Assembly: GCA_021030905.1 (NCBI GenBank)
Contig: JAGFMI010000019.1
Location: 1 to 64,000, forward strand
DNA length: 64,000 nucleotides
Direction: 5' to 3'
From: Pyrenula massariospora
Taxonomy: Eukaryota > Ascomycota > Eurotiomycetes > Pyrenulales > Pyrenulaceae
Below the pieces are notes generated by a model. That model saw only the letters and a list, made by a program, of their open reading frames with translations. It ran no database searches and was not told the origin of the DNA. The position numbers and the translations under genes were made by a program. The first letter of the stretch is position 1, and each line of letters starts with the position of its first letter. This document shows positions 12,842-24,596 of the stretch, in pieces.

Positions 12842-13671
12842 TCCAGGACCGATTTAGCTCAGTTAGTGCGTATTTTTTGTATCAGGTCATATTCTTCTTC
12901 TGGGGATAAGCAGTATATGTTCCTTTTCCAGAAAGGCTTCTGTGCAGTAGCTTAGTCGCGGCTAGCTTGCCGATGGGAGATCTCCAATCCAGTCCTGCAC
13001 TTGGGTTTGGAATGCTCTTGGGTTCAGCCAATTGTGCTTGAAGGTTTTGTGGTAGTGTAATAGTTTATTGAACAACGTGTCTCACAATCACAACCGCAAG
13101 ACTCAGGCAATCTAGCCGAAAATCCAGAGAGTCATTCACAAAGAAGATCAAGCAAGCACTGTCTCTGGTGGCCCGCTTTTTAACCTTTTGCTTGTCTCTC
13201 GGGCATGTGTTACCGCTTTTGCTCCTCCTCGTCTCCTTCTCCATGCACTCTTACTTGGTAAGCATTTCCACCGGCCTCTCTTTCGTCTGGCGCTCATGCG
13301 CAACTGCCAGGTTTAGAAGGAGCTCAGGAACCCACTGTTCTCCATTAAAGCTGTAATACAGCCTCTCCGCGGTCACTGGGAATAGTTCGAATAAAGTAAC
13401 CTACGTGACTGCCAAGAGAGCTCTTTTATCATGTCCGGAGCTGTACGAGATACAAATGCTGAAAATCAACATCTAGCCTTCAAACCAGAAGAGCCTTGGC
13501 GATCATCACCCGCGCTTAGAACGATAGACATGGAATCGGGGCTAACTCTTCCCGCACGAGGCTGGAAAGCTTCGTCACCGCGACTTTGAAGGCAAGAAGT
13601 TGCTAGCTCGCTGGACCGTTGCTTTTTGAAACGATGTTAGGACACGAAGAGCTCTCGCAGCATAAGCCATA
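12842..13671. other. Intergenic region
   Basis: 830 bp without a convincing gene. A TTAGCTCAGTTAGTGCG string at about 12853 looks like a tRNA A box, but no B box or clover-leaf follows. Confidence 0.5.
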
Positions 13672-14993
13672 ATGGAAAACATTTCGACTAGCGACAGCAT
13701 CGAGATGGGCACACTACGAGATGGGGATTCTCGGCCTCTAACAACCCAGCATGATGACGAAAATGTGCAGCGACTCGAGAACCAGCTTGCGACTCAGGGA
13801 CAGTCTCTCTCACCAGCTATCGAGGCACCGAACGACAGTCAAGGCGAGGACGATGTATCGCAAGCTGCTGGAAGACACACTCCTACTCCGTCCTCTTCGC
13901 GGGAAGGCGCAACGCCTTCTGGCCCCGGCTTCCGCAACCGCTATCTCATCCCTGACAAAGCGAACATGGCAATCGCTCTGACGGGTATCATCGTTGCTAT
14001 AGTATTTGGCACTGGGGCTTGGGCCGGCATGCAATATTCAAATCGATATGCTGCTAACAGTTTCAAGGTGGCCTTGTGGACAGCCTGCCATGATCACCCA
14101 GTATAGAGGCGCCATGACTGCTTCAGGAAGAGTTTGCTGACTTCGACTAGGACCTCGAGCACACAAAAATGTGTAGAAATGTGCTCTCTGATGGTCTTGA
14201 TGGTTCTGCTAGACTTTCGCGAAATCTGCTATATGATGAAGTCGGCGGTCCTGGAAGTATCAAGAGTATGCGAAACAGCGACGACAGCGATATCGGCATC
14301 CTCCATGTACGAGGTCAAGACCCGAAAGGAGATCAGCATCATTCTCATTCATTCCCTTCCGCTCAACATCACATCCTGCCAATTTCTATACCAGACTCAT
14401 CCGACATTCGCGAGCTTGGTCCTACACACAAAGGCAGCCATTCTTTTGAGTTATCACCGGGATCTTTCACTACGTCAACCACGTCGAGTCCATTATCATT
14501 TAAGACTGCCGGGCCACGGGTCGAGCCGCGGCTGGAACCCAGCAGTCTTCAATTGAACCCGAACTGGACGTCTCCTAATCTTGCTGATCAGCACCCCAGC
14601 GAGGCCCCGTCAACCGCTGAGCAGCCATTGATATTGCGCGTGTTGCTGGTACCACTGCGTCTTTGCGCTGCATTCCTGATACTACTGCTTCTCTGCGCTA
14701 CAGTCCTGGCACAACTCCTTCTCTTCGTTCCGATCATGACACGACTGCTTTTCCGCTGGATCTGGTCTCCAATAGAAGCAGTGTTCAGCACCGTCTTCTC
14801 ATGGGCTACGTCTTATAACGCGGTCAGGGTCTACCTGGACCTGTTCACTTTGATTGCTTTCTCTACCTCCGAATGTGTCCACCTGTCCAAGATTGAGTCC
14901 AAAAAATCCTCTTACCGGAGTATAATATTTTGGGGCGATGCGCTCTTAGCACTTGGTGCCGAAATCACCCGTCGATTCATTGTTGGTGATTGA
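13672..14993 (+). CDS. Uncharacterised multi-pass membrane protein
   Basis: Two exons can be read, starting at ATG 13672. The donor is either 14101 (GTATAG, 50-bp intron) or 14068 (GTGGCC, 83-bp intron). Both use the acceptor ending at 14150 and keep frame, giving roughly 424 or 413 residues. The N-terminal 100 residues are acidic and Ser/Thr-rich (likely disordered). They are followed by one hydrophobic helix, MAIALTGIIVAIVFGTGAWA. After a second hydrophilic stretch (His/Ser-rich), the C-terminal third has strongly hydrophobic Leu-rich helices (LILRVLLVPLRLCAAFLILL and more) and ends with ITRRFIVGD. I do not recognise the family. An integral-membrane, fungus-restricted protein is the most that can be said. 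Confidence 0.6.
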
Positions 14994-15329
14994 GACCGTC
15001 TCTAATGACTCGCACCACCTATTTGTCGCCTAGGACGCACATGGAGAGAGCTCAAAACAGAGTGGGACTAACTGGACAACGTCTGGAAACAAAAGAAGAT
15101 GAAGACGGGCACAAAGTGGTTGCGATTCGTCTCAGATTCGTCTCCGAACCGCACCAGATCATGAAACGTTATCATCAACTTTGCTGCACTAGACTTGGTG
15201 CATTGTAACTATTTTGCACTTTTATGAATTAGTAGAGAATGTCTGCACGAAAAATTTTTCGTTTAGAATTCGAATCAAATATTCTTTAAATTTTCGTAAG
15301 ATGATCTTTGCCTGCGGATTAGCAAGCAC

Positions 15330-15387
15330 GGCTGGGGTACAGGAGTCGTGGCACCCCCTAAACAGCCACGTCTTCCATACCCCAGCC
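15330..15387. repeat. 58-bp inverted-repeat hairpin
   Basis: GGCTGGGGTA at 15330-15339 is matched perfectly by TACCCCAGCC at 15378-15387. Inside, CGTGGC (15347-15352) pairs with GCCACG (15365-15370), so nearly the whole segment can fold as a stem. Its outer ends resemble those of the 94-bp hairpin at 43495-43588. Confidence 0.8.
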
Positions 15388-15403
15388 TCTAAGACACCCG
15401 GAA

Positions 15404-15456
15404 AGACCAGCCAGACCAGCCAGACCAGCCAGACCAGCCAGACCAGCCAGACCAGC
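15404..15456. repeat. 9-bp minisatellite (AGACCAGCC, about 5.9 copies)
   Basis: Five perfect copies of AGACCAGCC and a partial sixth run head to tail. One frame reads as Ser-Gln-Thr repeats, but the surrounding frame is not a convincing gene. Confidence 0.9.
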
Positions 15457-16288
15457 AAGATTCCCACGCCAAGTTCGCTGGGCACGCAACAAGCATACCA
15501 AGGCTAGCCAAAACACAAGCCTATCTACACTCACCCTGCCACTTCAGCTCCGAGACGGCACAGCCGTCTGAAGCTACCATTGTTGACCAAGAAGAAAGGG
15601 AGCGCAAGCTACGAGCAATAACTCCTACGAGGTCCAGCCATATTCACGTCGACCGTGAGTCGTTTTGTCAAGGTAAATGGTGTAGAAGTACCCTACCTCT
15701 GCCTTGGTAGGGGGGATTTGTTGCTGACTTCCGGCTTGTGCGAACACGACAATGCCATCGCCTATGTCGAGATAGTGGCTCCTTTCCGTAATTTCCATCT
15801 CACAGGCGCTGTCGCGGCCTGGGCTTTCCGAGAACTTACTGTCGACATCCTATGGCGGCTTCAACTATGACAGATCTTCGTATAACGTCTCTCATGAACT
15901 AGTGTAAGTGAATGCTATTGAAGCCTCAGTCCATACATGAGGTGGGTGCCAGAGCGGGTCATAGTCGTTATCCTTGGTCGTCGAGCCTGATGGAAGCGGA
16001 AAATTACAGTATCTACCGCGTTACTGGGATGTTCTGTTGATGAGATCTGGTCTACATACGTCAGGTAGTGCTTGAAAAAGGTACCTGCTGGATAGGGGTT
16101 GGCATTATAGATGGACGGACCTTTACTGCTAGAACCTTGGTAGACTAAGTTAGTAGGTCTATGCTTTTAGTGTTTATATTAATGGTAGACTATCATGAAA
16201 TTGCTCGGGTTCGCCTGGATCTGTCTACATTTGGTATTTAATCTACACAGTCTCCCAATTCTCCACATATCATGCTGTGTGTCGAACA

Positions 16289-16341
16289 TAAGCAGCGGAT
16301 CCATCTTGCCCATTACGGTCGGCCTTTTCGGGCAGTGATCT
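16289..16341 (+). repeat. Diverged direct repeat, copy A
   Basis: The segment TAAGCAGCGGATCCATCTTG...CATTACGG...CGGCC is repeated about 310 bp downstream at 16601-16652. I judge the match at roughly 80 per cent by eye. Several differences are C/T or G/A, as repeat-induced point mutation would give. Confidence 0.6.
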
Positions 16342-16600
16342 GCTCAAAATTATAAGTTGAATTAGCACTAAACCCAGGTAGTGCATATCTCAATAAAGTG
16401 CATCATGACACCAAAAAGCCCTCAATTGAAGAATAGTTTTTAGATGTGAGCCTCGCTATATTCGGTTTCGGCATTTCCAATACGCCTCGAGATAATGAGG
16501 GGGAGTATCTACATTTTATGTACATTTTGATATAATGTGTGGTCTATATTTTGGTTCGTAGAGCTTATGAAGCTTCAAGAATTGGGTGGTGAATTTCGTA

Positions 16601-16652
16601 TAAGCAGTCTATCCATCCTGACCATTACGGCCGGCTATTTGGTGCAGTATTC
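16601..16652 (+). repeat. Diverged direct repeat, copy B
   Basis: Partner of the segment at 16289-16341. It shares TAAGCAG, TCCATC, CATTACGG, CGGC and GCAGT blocks in the same order and spacing. It may be part of a decayed mobile element, but no transposase remnant is recognisable. Confidence 0.6.
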
Positions 16653-16866
16653 TACCCGACACTAGATCACTTTCTAACCTTGATCCTCAGACCGTGATCT
16701 CCGCCGGCGCTTCATTCCCAACGTGGCCCAGCATCCCCCTCGCCACTCCCATCGGTTCGCTGTCCGAAAGCCGCCAACCCCGATCCGCTAGCGCGGCAAG
16801 AAGGACTAGGAACCTGTGGCAGACTTGTCAGTGCGGAGCCTCGAGTTGGGCGAGTGGAGGGCAAGG

Positions 16867-18103
16867 TTACGCGTAGCTCTCGGCGTTGTCGATGGCGCGC
16901 GCCTCCTCGAGCATTAAGGTGTTGAGCCAGCCGTGGGGGTTGCGGAGGGGGCCGAGGCGTAGATCCTCGTGGCTGTGGTTGCGTACTAGGTTGGAGTGGG
17001 GGAATTTGTTAGAGAGGAGGAGGGCCTGCGGCGGGAGGGAGGGGTGGTTGGGGAGAGAATGCGTACTGTTGAAGGGGAAGAAGTGGCAGAACTTGAGATG
17101 GGTGAGCGAGGGGGTTGATAAGAGAGAGGGGGGAAAGGCGAACCGCGTGGACGAGCACAAAGGCAGTCATGCTCTGGAAGATGCGTAGGTTGTCTTCTGT
17201 GTCGTAGGAGGGATACCTTGAGAAGTCTAGATTGCCCGGGAGATCGTCCAGTGAGCGGATGCTCGAAGCGAGCTGTCTGTTGCAGACCTGTGAGAACCCG
17301 TCGTTAGTACTACTTCATGAAGTAGATAAGATGGGTGGGTAACAGGCATAACGAACAGTCGTTACACCCCTCATCGCAGGCTGTGAGAGGAACTGAGGAT
17401 CTACGAGAGTCCGGAATTGACCCGTGATTTGATCTCGGTATTGGGATATTGGATGGTACGTCTCTGCCGAGGGCGCGTCGGGACCAATTGCTTGACAGCC
17501 TTTAGTGGGGCCCATGAAGACCTATATGGAAGAGAAAAATTCAGTGCTTGAGTTTGGTATCTCGGAAGTTACTTACGCCGTTCGTCGTATCTATCCATTC
17601 CTGCCATTGTGGATGATTCCTGTCGCGACTCGACCGAAATTGCTGAAATACATAACCAGGAGGCTGTTGCCAGAGTGGTGGATCCGGACGCAGTTTCCAT
17701 CTGGTAGAGCCGTCTTCATTTTGAGGATCGTTATCGCAATAATAACGATAATTCGATTGTGCTCGGTCGTTTTGAGGTTGTGGGATCATATTCGCGAGAC
17801 CGGATAAGACACCTCGCAGCTATTGTGAGCACGACTTCGGGAGAGCCACGGAGCCTTACTAGCCACTTTAACCATAGCATTCTGATTATTATAGTTTGTC
17901 TTGAAGATCAGACGAAACAGATATCCCATGTAGGCGTCATTCTGGTCAGTGAATCTGTTGTAAGCTCGTCTCGCCATGTCTTGCGCCCCTTCTAGTCCCC
18001 TGTAGAATCTCCTGTCGCAGGATTGATCGACCCAATAATGCCATGATTGTGCAGAAATCAGAGATACTAAGGTAAGTATTGGAAGGACAGCAAAAATTTT
18101 CAT
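16867..18103 (-). CDS. Secreted zincin-like protein (Asp f 2/M35-related) with a non-canonical HAFCH motif
   Basis: Five exons read, all in phase 0: 18103-17873, 17819-17577, 17521-17357, 17287-17144 and 17091-16867. Introns are 53, 55, 69 and 52 bp; the third has TACTAAC. The product is 335 residues. It starts with a clear signal peptide (MKIFAVLPILTLVSLISA) followed by AQSWHYWVDQSCDRRF. The pattern DQSC...GLEGAQDMARRAY, then YRYYCDND, then TTVCNRQL resembles fungal secreted zincins (deuterolysin M35 and the HRXXH/Asp f 2 group). The C-terminal EEARAIDNAESYA also fits. At the zinc-site position the splice gives VLVHAFCHFF (His260, Ala261, His264): two metal His but Ala where active enzymes have Glu and Asp f 2 has Arg. 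It is probably not a normal peptidase; metal binding is possible. Family and exon joins are inferred. Confidence 0.65.
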
Positions 18104-19590
18104 GGTAACATAACGTGAAATAATTTTGGTGGATAGATAAGTGTAATTTATTGAAGCCGGCAAGTGGACCACAAAAAGTTACTACTTTACAGAATAACCA
18201 CACAAATACCTACTCTGCATCAGACCCAACAACCTCGCCCAGTAATTGAACAGTTCGCAGTGGCTGTCAAATTATGCCTTTCGCAATAGGATGATACTCT
18301 AGCTTACAAGTTTTGCACGCGTAGCACTGCCAGTGTGGTATAAGCTGTGAGCCACGTTCGGAGAAGCAGAAGAGGAAAGACAAAGAAGCACCGCCAGTTT
18401 AGCGGGCAAGGGCCGAATAATCCACGCGTCGTTATTGACAAGAATGAGCAATACATTCTCACACGTGTTGCTAATCTCCAGTTTGCCCGAAGTCGTTATT
18501 TACCGAGATTTGCGCCTCTGGTTTGAGGCTAGAGCATTGGTTTATCGTGTTCAAGGCTCATTGACGGAACTCGCCGAGGAAGAGGTTCCTGCAGACTGCA
18601 CCAAGATTCAGCAGCGACTTCGTCCAGTCAGCTTCGATCAGAGACTTGAGCAAAAAGATTAACATCGCTCGTGATAATGCTATTTTCACGGAATATAGCT
18701 TGGTCCAAGATGGTAGTGCAGTATTCGTAAAATCGAATACTCGGTTGTCAAATACCCTAGCTTTTGCCGTATTGAGAAGGGGCGGGAGGAAGGGCCTGAA
18801 CTCCACCAAAACACGCCGACTCGCAGCGCGCCTTTCCCAAAACTGCCTTAATGTCGTCATTTCTTGACAGTGAGGTTCCAATTTATCTCTAGACCGGTCA
18901 TGTTACCTAAAAAACATTCGTTGTCGCGAATGTCATTGAGCAGCAGAGCCCGAGTGATTATCGAAAATGGATTCAATTCCATAGTGAGGAGCAGTGGTGT
19001 ACATTGCTTTCATTCTGCTGGCTTACGAGGAAATGCAGAAGAGCTTGCTGGCTGTCTGTCTGGAGGTGCGGCTAGATCAGGCGATCATTATGTAAATAGA
19101 GGTATTTGGGCTAGAGTTTGTGTCACCTCTGTTAGGATATGGCTCCTAATAGGCCTGAAAGGGCTTCTCTCTCAATTGATTGATGTATACGTGCTTGGTT
19201 TTCTAGGTCTAATGTACAGAGAGCTCTCAAAGGCTTTAGAGCTGTGCCTCTTGGCATTACGTCAACCCTTCCTTCCTCACAACCTCGCTTGGGTGGAACT
19301 AGCCTGGGGAGGCCAGGTTGGAGCGGGCGTAGGAGACTTTTACTTGAATAGCAGGTCAAATTATTATATGTGAAAGCAGGTCTTGGACACGGAGTAAAAT
19401 CTGATGATACATTCGATGGGAGACCCATACATAAAACGTCGAATGCACCTATCCATGCTTTATATCCTGAAAAATCCCGCAATTTTAATAGTACAAAACG
19501 CCTTTCGCTATGGAGGAATGTTTTTCTTTGGACTCCAGTCCTCAACTTCCCTCCACCAACGCCCAATGTTCATGCACCCAATCTACCCCT
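18104..19590. other. Intergenic region without a supported gene
   Basis: 1.5 kb. Open frames on both strands (18558-18881 minus, 18864-19373 plus, 19132-19566 minus) overlap one another, lack domains and have no clear splice context. I see no gene. Confidence 0.45.
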
Positions 19591-20076
19591 TTATGCCACT
19601 GGACCTCCTTGTGCAATGGCGTTCTGCTGGAACTGATTGAACCTGGCTTGGTCGATGTTGATGCCGAAGACCATTCCCTTGCCACAGTGTCCATTAGGTG
19701 TTCCGTTGCCCTGCTTGCAGTAGAAGTAGCGTTGGCTGCTGTCTGGGAAGGTGAAGTCAAATGGCTTGTCCTGGGCGTCGTTGTCTACCGCGTGATCGAA
19801 ATTGGTGTCAATGATGCCATCCTTGAAAAGCTTGGTGCAGGGCTTCTCAAAAGTAGATTCGGTGAGGGTGTGGTTCTTCGCATTGAAATCAAAATGAACG
19901 ATTGAGCCCTGCTTGACGCCATTGATGAATGGTGGGTCGAAGCGGAGGGTTTTGCCTTCGTCGAGGCCCACGTGGACTGTCTGGATCGCAGGGGCGACTT
20001 GGCGAGGTGTCGGGGCTAGAGGAGAGGAGGATGCGAGGGAGAGGATGAAGGAGGCAACAAAGGCGACTTTGAACAT
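19591..20076 (-). CDS. Secreted cupredoxin-like protein
   Basis: Single-exon gene for a 161-residue extracellular cupredoxin of the type common in ascomycete secretomes. Residues 1-18 (MFKVAFVASFILSLASSS) form a signal peptide. The mature domain follows the family layout QTVHVGLDEGKTLRFDPPFI, then GSIVHFDFNAKNHTLTES with the first copper His, then a Cys in FEKPCTKLF. Near the C-terminus comes the loop YFYCKQGNGTPNGHCGKGMVF, with Cys, His and Met available as copper ligands. So a type-1 copper site may be intact, although an extra Cys pair (PC...YC or HC) may form a disulfide. Unlike many homologues it lacks a long Ser/Thr-rich tail and GPI signal, so it is probably freely secreted. The function of these proteins is poorly defined. 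Confidence 0.85.
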   Translation of the reverse strand: MFKVAFVASFILSLASSSPLAPTPRQVAPAIQTVHVGLDEGKTLRFDPPFINGVKQGSIVHFDFNAKNHTLTESTFEKPCTKLFKDGIIDTNFDHAVDNDAQDKPFDFTFPDSSQRYFYCKQGNGTPNGHCGKGMVFGINIDQARFNQFQQNAIAQGGPVA

Positions 20077-21975
20077 CTTGTTTGAATTTTAAGGATTTAG
20101 ATTTCAAGGGTGGAGTAAAACAGAGAATGTAAGTATTAGAATTTATTGCTTTTCTTGAAGTACAGAGGTAGATGGTAATGTTTTGTGAATGAAGATATAG
20201 ACTGGAAGAAGGGAACTCTAAGACCTTATATATTATACATAGGAGGGTGTAGAGCAAGTAGAGATCAACGAAGCAATTTTAGAAGCCGAAAGCAAAATAG
20301 GCCCATACTTCTTACACTGAGGTAAGCATCCACACTGGTCCGCGTCACTACAGAATTCCACAGCTAGCCTGCCAAGTAGGCGAAGGAAGAAGTGCTGATG
20401 GCCATGGCGCGGTATCCTAAGGCATTGGACGACAAGAATGTCTCGGGTCGGGTCGTAAGCTTCGGTGGTGATATTCCAACGTCAGCATATGGGCGACGAG
20501 GCAGTGCGACGCTGAACAGGAAAGACGCTGAGAGGCTTGCCAAGGCACTTGCTGAAGCACGCTTGAATTGGCCTGTCCCTCGTATCACTCTTCTCAGCGT
20601 TAAGTGGTGTAGAGGTGATACATATTACTGTTATCAATAGTATTACGTCTCTCGACGTTTGTGCCATTGCTCTTCCTCGGAAATCTGGCGCAAGTTTGCT
20701 CAATTGTCTTGAGATGAGGATGTTTTGGTGGTGTATCTATATCTGGAACATCAGGCTAACTCGATCGGTGGCCTGGTCTGCGGGGAGAAGGATTTAAGCA
20801 ATCCTAATTATTCGCGGCTTCCAGCGAGACCAGGAGACTAGTGGCGGGTGGTGGCTGGGTAAGCCAGCTCTTAGTGGAGCGGACATGGCCAGCTTGGCGG
20901 AGAAGGCTGCGCCATAGCGTCTCGGAAATTCTCTTCGCTATTTTTTCTTCCACTTGGTAAGCCTTCTCAAGTAAGCGGGGATACGATGATCAGAGAATGC
21001 GGCCGCGGAAAAGCATCCACCAGCGAAGATCCAAAGGTACAGTACACCTTGGCAGGGGCAGATTTGTTTATACATCCTGTGAACAGACCCAATTTTGATT
21101 GCGCGTAAATGGCTGCCCCCAGGACTTTGGAGGCTGGAGCTGACAGGATCCTCGCGTCGCCGAAAGGCCAATGTCGGGCTGTAGATCATTAGAGCTTTCT
21201 GGAGGAAGCGTCTCGCCCAGCTAAGTTAGTAAAGTACCTGAAACCCTAGCCTCCAGCCTCTTTCAACCTCCTAGGAGAAATCTCCGCGAGAAAATTTTTT
21301 GAGAGGAAGAATCCTGAGGAAGGATCATTTAACAAGCCCTAAAGCAGTTGCGCAGGTGGCGTTCCATAGCCATCGCCTTTCAACAAGACTGCTTCTCGAA
21401 ATTTGGAGAGCTTTGTACTTCTGACAAGTGTAGTCTATACATTGATCTGTCGCCTTTGGGGGCACCACAGCGGCACGGTTTCGCTCAAGAGGGGGTTAAG
21501 GGCGCGAGAAGGCGTAATTTATTGGTTACGAATTTCTGGTGTCGCTGCGGCTGGTGGCTTAAGGTAGGGAGGATTCGTTGTCGCCGAGACCATGCTCTGA
21601 GCACTGGTTAGCCAAATGTTTCAATGCAGGCAGACTCCAAAGGTTTTCTCGAGTTTCAAGGTTGGCAATTAATCATTTCAAGCGGTCGACTCCCATCGAG
21701 GGCTGATACTCGACTTGGCTGAGCTCAAACGACCAAGAGGGTATTGTTGACGAGCAGTTCTGGGGGAGCATCGCGTGAAAATGTGAATCTGCGGCTTCCC
21801 TTTGAAATGACCATGACTCTGAGCCGGCGAAAAGACTTCAGCAAGGCCGATCCGATCCAGGCCGGGCGTACCCAGAGATAGTTGAGTGACCTTCAGGTTC
21901 TTGGTGGACACAAAGCGTTGCAATCTCTCCTTCGATTGTCTTTCATCAAATCCAACGCCCCTCCAAGACATTGAA
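20077..21975. other. Intergenic region without a supported gene
   Basis: 1.9 kb. Frames at 20392-20640 (plus), 20482-20703 (minus), 20938-21189 (minus) and 21348-21611 (plus) are short, partly antisense to each other and not recognisable. The region may hold decayed coding or repeat sequence, but I cannot show it. Confidence 0.45.
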
Positions 21976-22363
21976 ATGGCTTCTCCAACTACGCACCCGG
22001 TATGTTGCATATTTCACTCATCTTGCAGACACATGTTAACAAGTTCAGGACGATTCTGCGAGCGGTGGCCCGCGTCCCCTGGATCCTCGCGTCCCTCCTT
22101 TTCAACCACGACCAACCCCCTGCCACAGTCCTTTGTACGGCTCCTATTATGTGTATCTGAAACCAAACTACTCACTTCAACAACTGTCAAATGCAATCGG
22201 TGCAGATCTTGCACCCTACATCCACAAACCTTGGGAATTTACTGTTGACAGGGTCGTCATACACCTCAGCAGTATCCCTACAACTCTCCTGAATGCTATC
22301 AAGGCGGATTCTGGGGACCATTCTATCCACAATGGGAATTACTGCCGGTTTCCTCCATACTAA
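21976..22363 (+). CDS. Small hypothetical protein, two exons
   Basis: A tiny first exon (21976-21999, MASPTTHP) ends at a GTATGT donor. A 49-bp intron with GTTAAC runs to an AG at 22048. The second exon (22049-22363) continues in frame to a stop, giving 112 residues. The N-terminal part is Pro/Arg-rich; the rest reads GSYYVYLKPNYSLQQLSNAI...WEFTVDRVVIHLSS and ends NYCRFPPY. No signal peptide or membrane segment is seen and I do not recognise the family. It is supported by consensus splice signals and a well-composed second exon only. Confidence 0.4.
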
Positions 22364-22915
22364 TGCGCAATCGGCAAAGCATAGCTGGGTTCTGTGATGG
22401 CGGATTGGGGGAGGGGAAGCTAAGGGGGCGCTCTACTGTTCGAAGATTTCCAGCAAGGACAAGGTCACGACACCTGACATGCCTCTGTGGTCAACAGTAC
22501 CAATGGCGTACGAATTAAGCTCAGAATGATTATCAATCCCGTGTTCTATTCATATAATGGTCTCAACGGCTGGAAGTCGCAGTATCATGAAAAGTAGAGG
22601 CAACTATCGGGCAAATGGGGGTTCCTAGGCATCACAACGATAAGGAAAGGGTCAAATAGGCTTTAACAGGCTAGTTGGGCACTCTATACAGCGGCTGTTC
22701 AATGTATTAGGTCGCTCCACTCCCTTCTACATAGAGAGATCCTCGTGGAGTGCTACCTGCCTACCTAGGTAGGTATATACAGGCTGCTGCTTCGCACTAA
22801 ACCTGTTCTGGAAGAGGAAAGAATTACTGTGGTCCTCACAGAAACCCGCTGCTCGCACCCTTGAAAGACAATACCAGTTCACAATTCCATAACAATCGTG
22901 AAAAGCTGCCAATAC
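22364..22915. other. Intergenic region 3' of the subtilase gene
   Basis: 552 bp with no gene seen. It contains a short CCTACCTAGGTAGG palindrome near 22758. Confidence 0.45.
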
Positions 22916-24596
22916 TCACTCAGCGTTGGCCAGGTTTACTGGCGCACCAGCGTAAGGGAGCTTAGGGTCCTTATTCTTATTGCCTAGCCCGCTCTGGACA
23001 AGAATATTGGGTGTGTCGCCAGGGAGTCTAGAGACCTTTCCGTAGAGCGCGTTCTGAAATACTCGATCGTGGACTGCTTGGACATCATGGTTGAGAAATT
23101 CCTGAGAAATAACAGTTGCCATGACCGCAGCGACAACTGGGCAAGCCATGCTCGTTCCCGATTTTATTGTATAACCGTGGGGGTCCGAATTGTCGGCTGA
23201 GGAGATATCTTCTCCTGGTGCAAGGATCGAGACTGTATGCCCATAGTTCGACGACGCCGCAAGTGAGTAGTCCCGCGCAACATTTCCGACGCAGATTATA
23301 GCTGGCACGAAACTAAAACAGGTAAGTTCTTGCTATTCTCCTTTTACATAGTGAGTAGCTCGTACCTGCAACCTTCATTCTGTGGCGCAACCCGAGCTTC
23401 ATTACCGGCTGCAGCAACAATTGGAATGCCGGCATCAAACGCCTGCCTCGTGATGTCTTCGAATGCCTTGTTAGACTCACCCCCACCAGACAGATTGATC
23501 ACGGAGCCTCTCCAGTAATCGTAAGGCTATAATTCCATTAGTGCTGAATGTCTTTCACTATTGGTGAATGGCGCCCTTTCGTGTAGCTGACGGCACTGAG
23601 GGGGAAATAGTAGACAGTCTGTCAATGGAACATACCTGGTTGGCTCGAAATCTCATGTGTTCGGATATGACGTCTTCGAGCGCTTCTAAAATCAGTATGC
23701 ATGCACCGCAACTGATTGGGGGTAAGACGAACCATTAATCAAATCGTCCAAAGACTCACCTAAAGGATTCCCGTTCCGCACTTTGACGTTCACAACCTGA
23801 GCTTCTGATGCATGCTGCATCACAATTCCAGCAACGTGAGTTCCATGCCCGTCATAATCATCCATCCAACGTGGATCTGTGTCAACATACGGCGAAACCC
23901 TGAAACCGTGAAAGTTCACCGCGGTCCCTTTGAGAGGGAGACGGTGGAAGATTTCATGGGAAGTCAGAACGCCTGTATCTAGAACGTAGACATTGACTCC
24001 ATAGCCGGCATTCACCATAAAATCCTAGGCACGACGTTAGTTGCTTTTCAAATCGCTCCGACGGCCTCTGCAGGTGTTTTTCAACAGATATTTGAACGAT
24101 GAGAGCAGTAGTTGGAACGGCTTACACCTTGTGCCACGTCTTCGCTGAGGTCAATCTTGTCCCCAGCATTCACCATTCGTTGGCTCCAAAGCAATGGAGC
24201 AGAAACTTTGCTCCATCTCCGCTGGCGCTGGGATCGAGCTGTAATATTTGCAGGGATATCGTGGTTGTCCTTGGAACCTATTGGACGCAAGAAGGTGTTG
24301 TGCTCGACGTATTTCACAGCTGGGTCTGTGCGGACAATATGAAGGGTATCTTCATCCATGTGAGCGTGATAAGCATTGATGTGGGCAAAATGATTGAATA
24401 TGGCTGCATTGGAGAGGTTGAGGCCAATGGTCTCCCAATGAGAGTCCAGGGTACAATTCTCCTTGAGTCCGACGATGTATTGGTCTGGAACTACTGGGTA
24501 ACCACCTCCTGCAGGTCGATTGTATGGTGCCAGTCCCGAGCTGAATACGTGTAGAACTCCAAGGAGACAAAGAAAGAAGTAGTTCATCGCTGCCAT
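22916..24596 (-). CDS. Subtilisin-like serine protease (S8, proteinase K type)
   Basis: Secreted endopeptidase read as five exons: 24596-24126, 24024-23760, 23685-23636, 23526-23366 and 23312-22916. The product is 447 residues. The ATG at 24596 gives a signal peptide (MNYFFLCLLGVLHVFSSG follows). An inhibitor-I9-like propeptide comes next, starting YPVVPDQYIVGLKENCTLDS and ending near PAVKYVEHNTF. The catalytic triad is complete: Asp173 in VYVLDTGV, His217 in DGHGTHVAG and Ser370 in SGTSMACP. The oxyanion Asn304 lies in VAAAGN. Introns are 101, 74, 109 and 53 bp with GT-AG ends, and all phases agree. A general extracellular protein-degrading role is expected. The 101- and 109-bp introns are the least certain joins. 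Confidence 0.87.

Larger units (their letters stand above)
14994..16866. other. Gene-poor, repeat-bearing interval
   Basis: 1.9 kb with no credible gene. It holds a 58-bp hairpin, a 9-bp minisatellite and a pair of diverged 52-bp direct repeats (listed separately). Short frames at 14990-15208, 15214-15507 and 15655-15870 are low-complexity or unrecognised. Confidence 0.5.

Noticed and set aside
12850-12930. tRNA-like A-box string TTAGCTCAGTTAGTGCG
   Set aside because: No B box (GGTTCRA) at the right distance and no pairing acceptor stem; followed by T-run, so not called a tRNA.
18558-19566. Three overlapping open frames of 107-169 residues on both strands
   Set aside because: No domain, no signal or splice context, mutual antisense overlap; typical chance frames.
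20364-21611. Several 60-90 residue frames
   Set aside because: Unrecognised, overlapping and lacking consistent start or intron signals.
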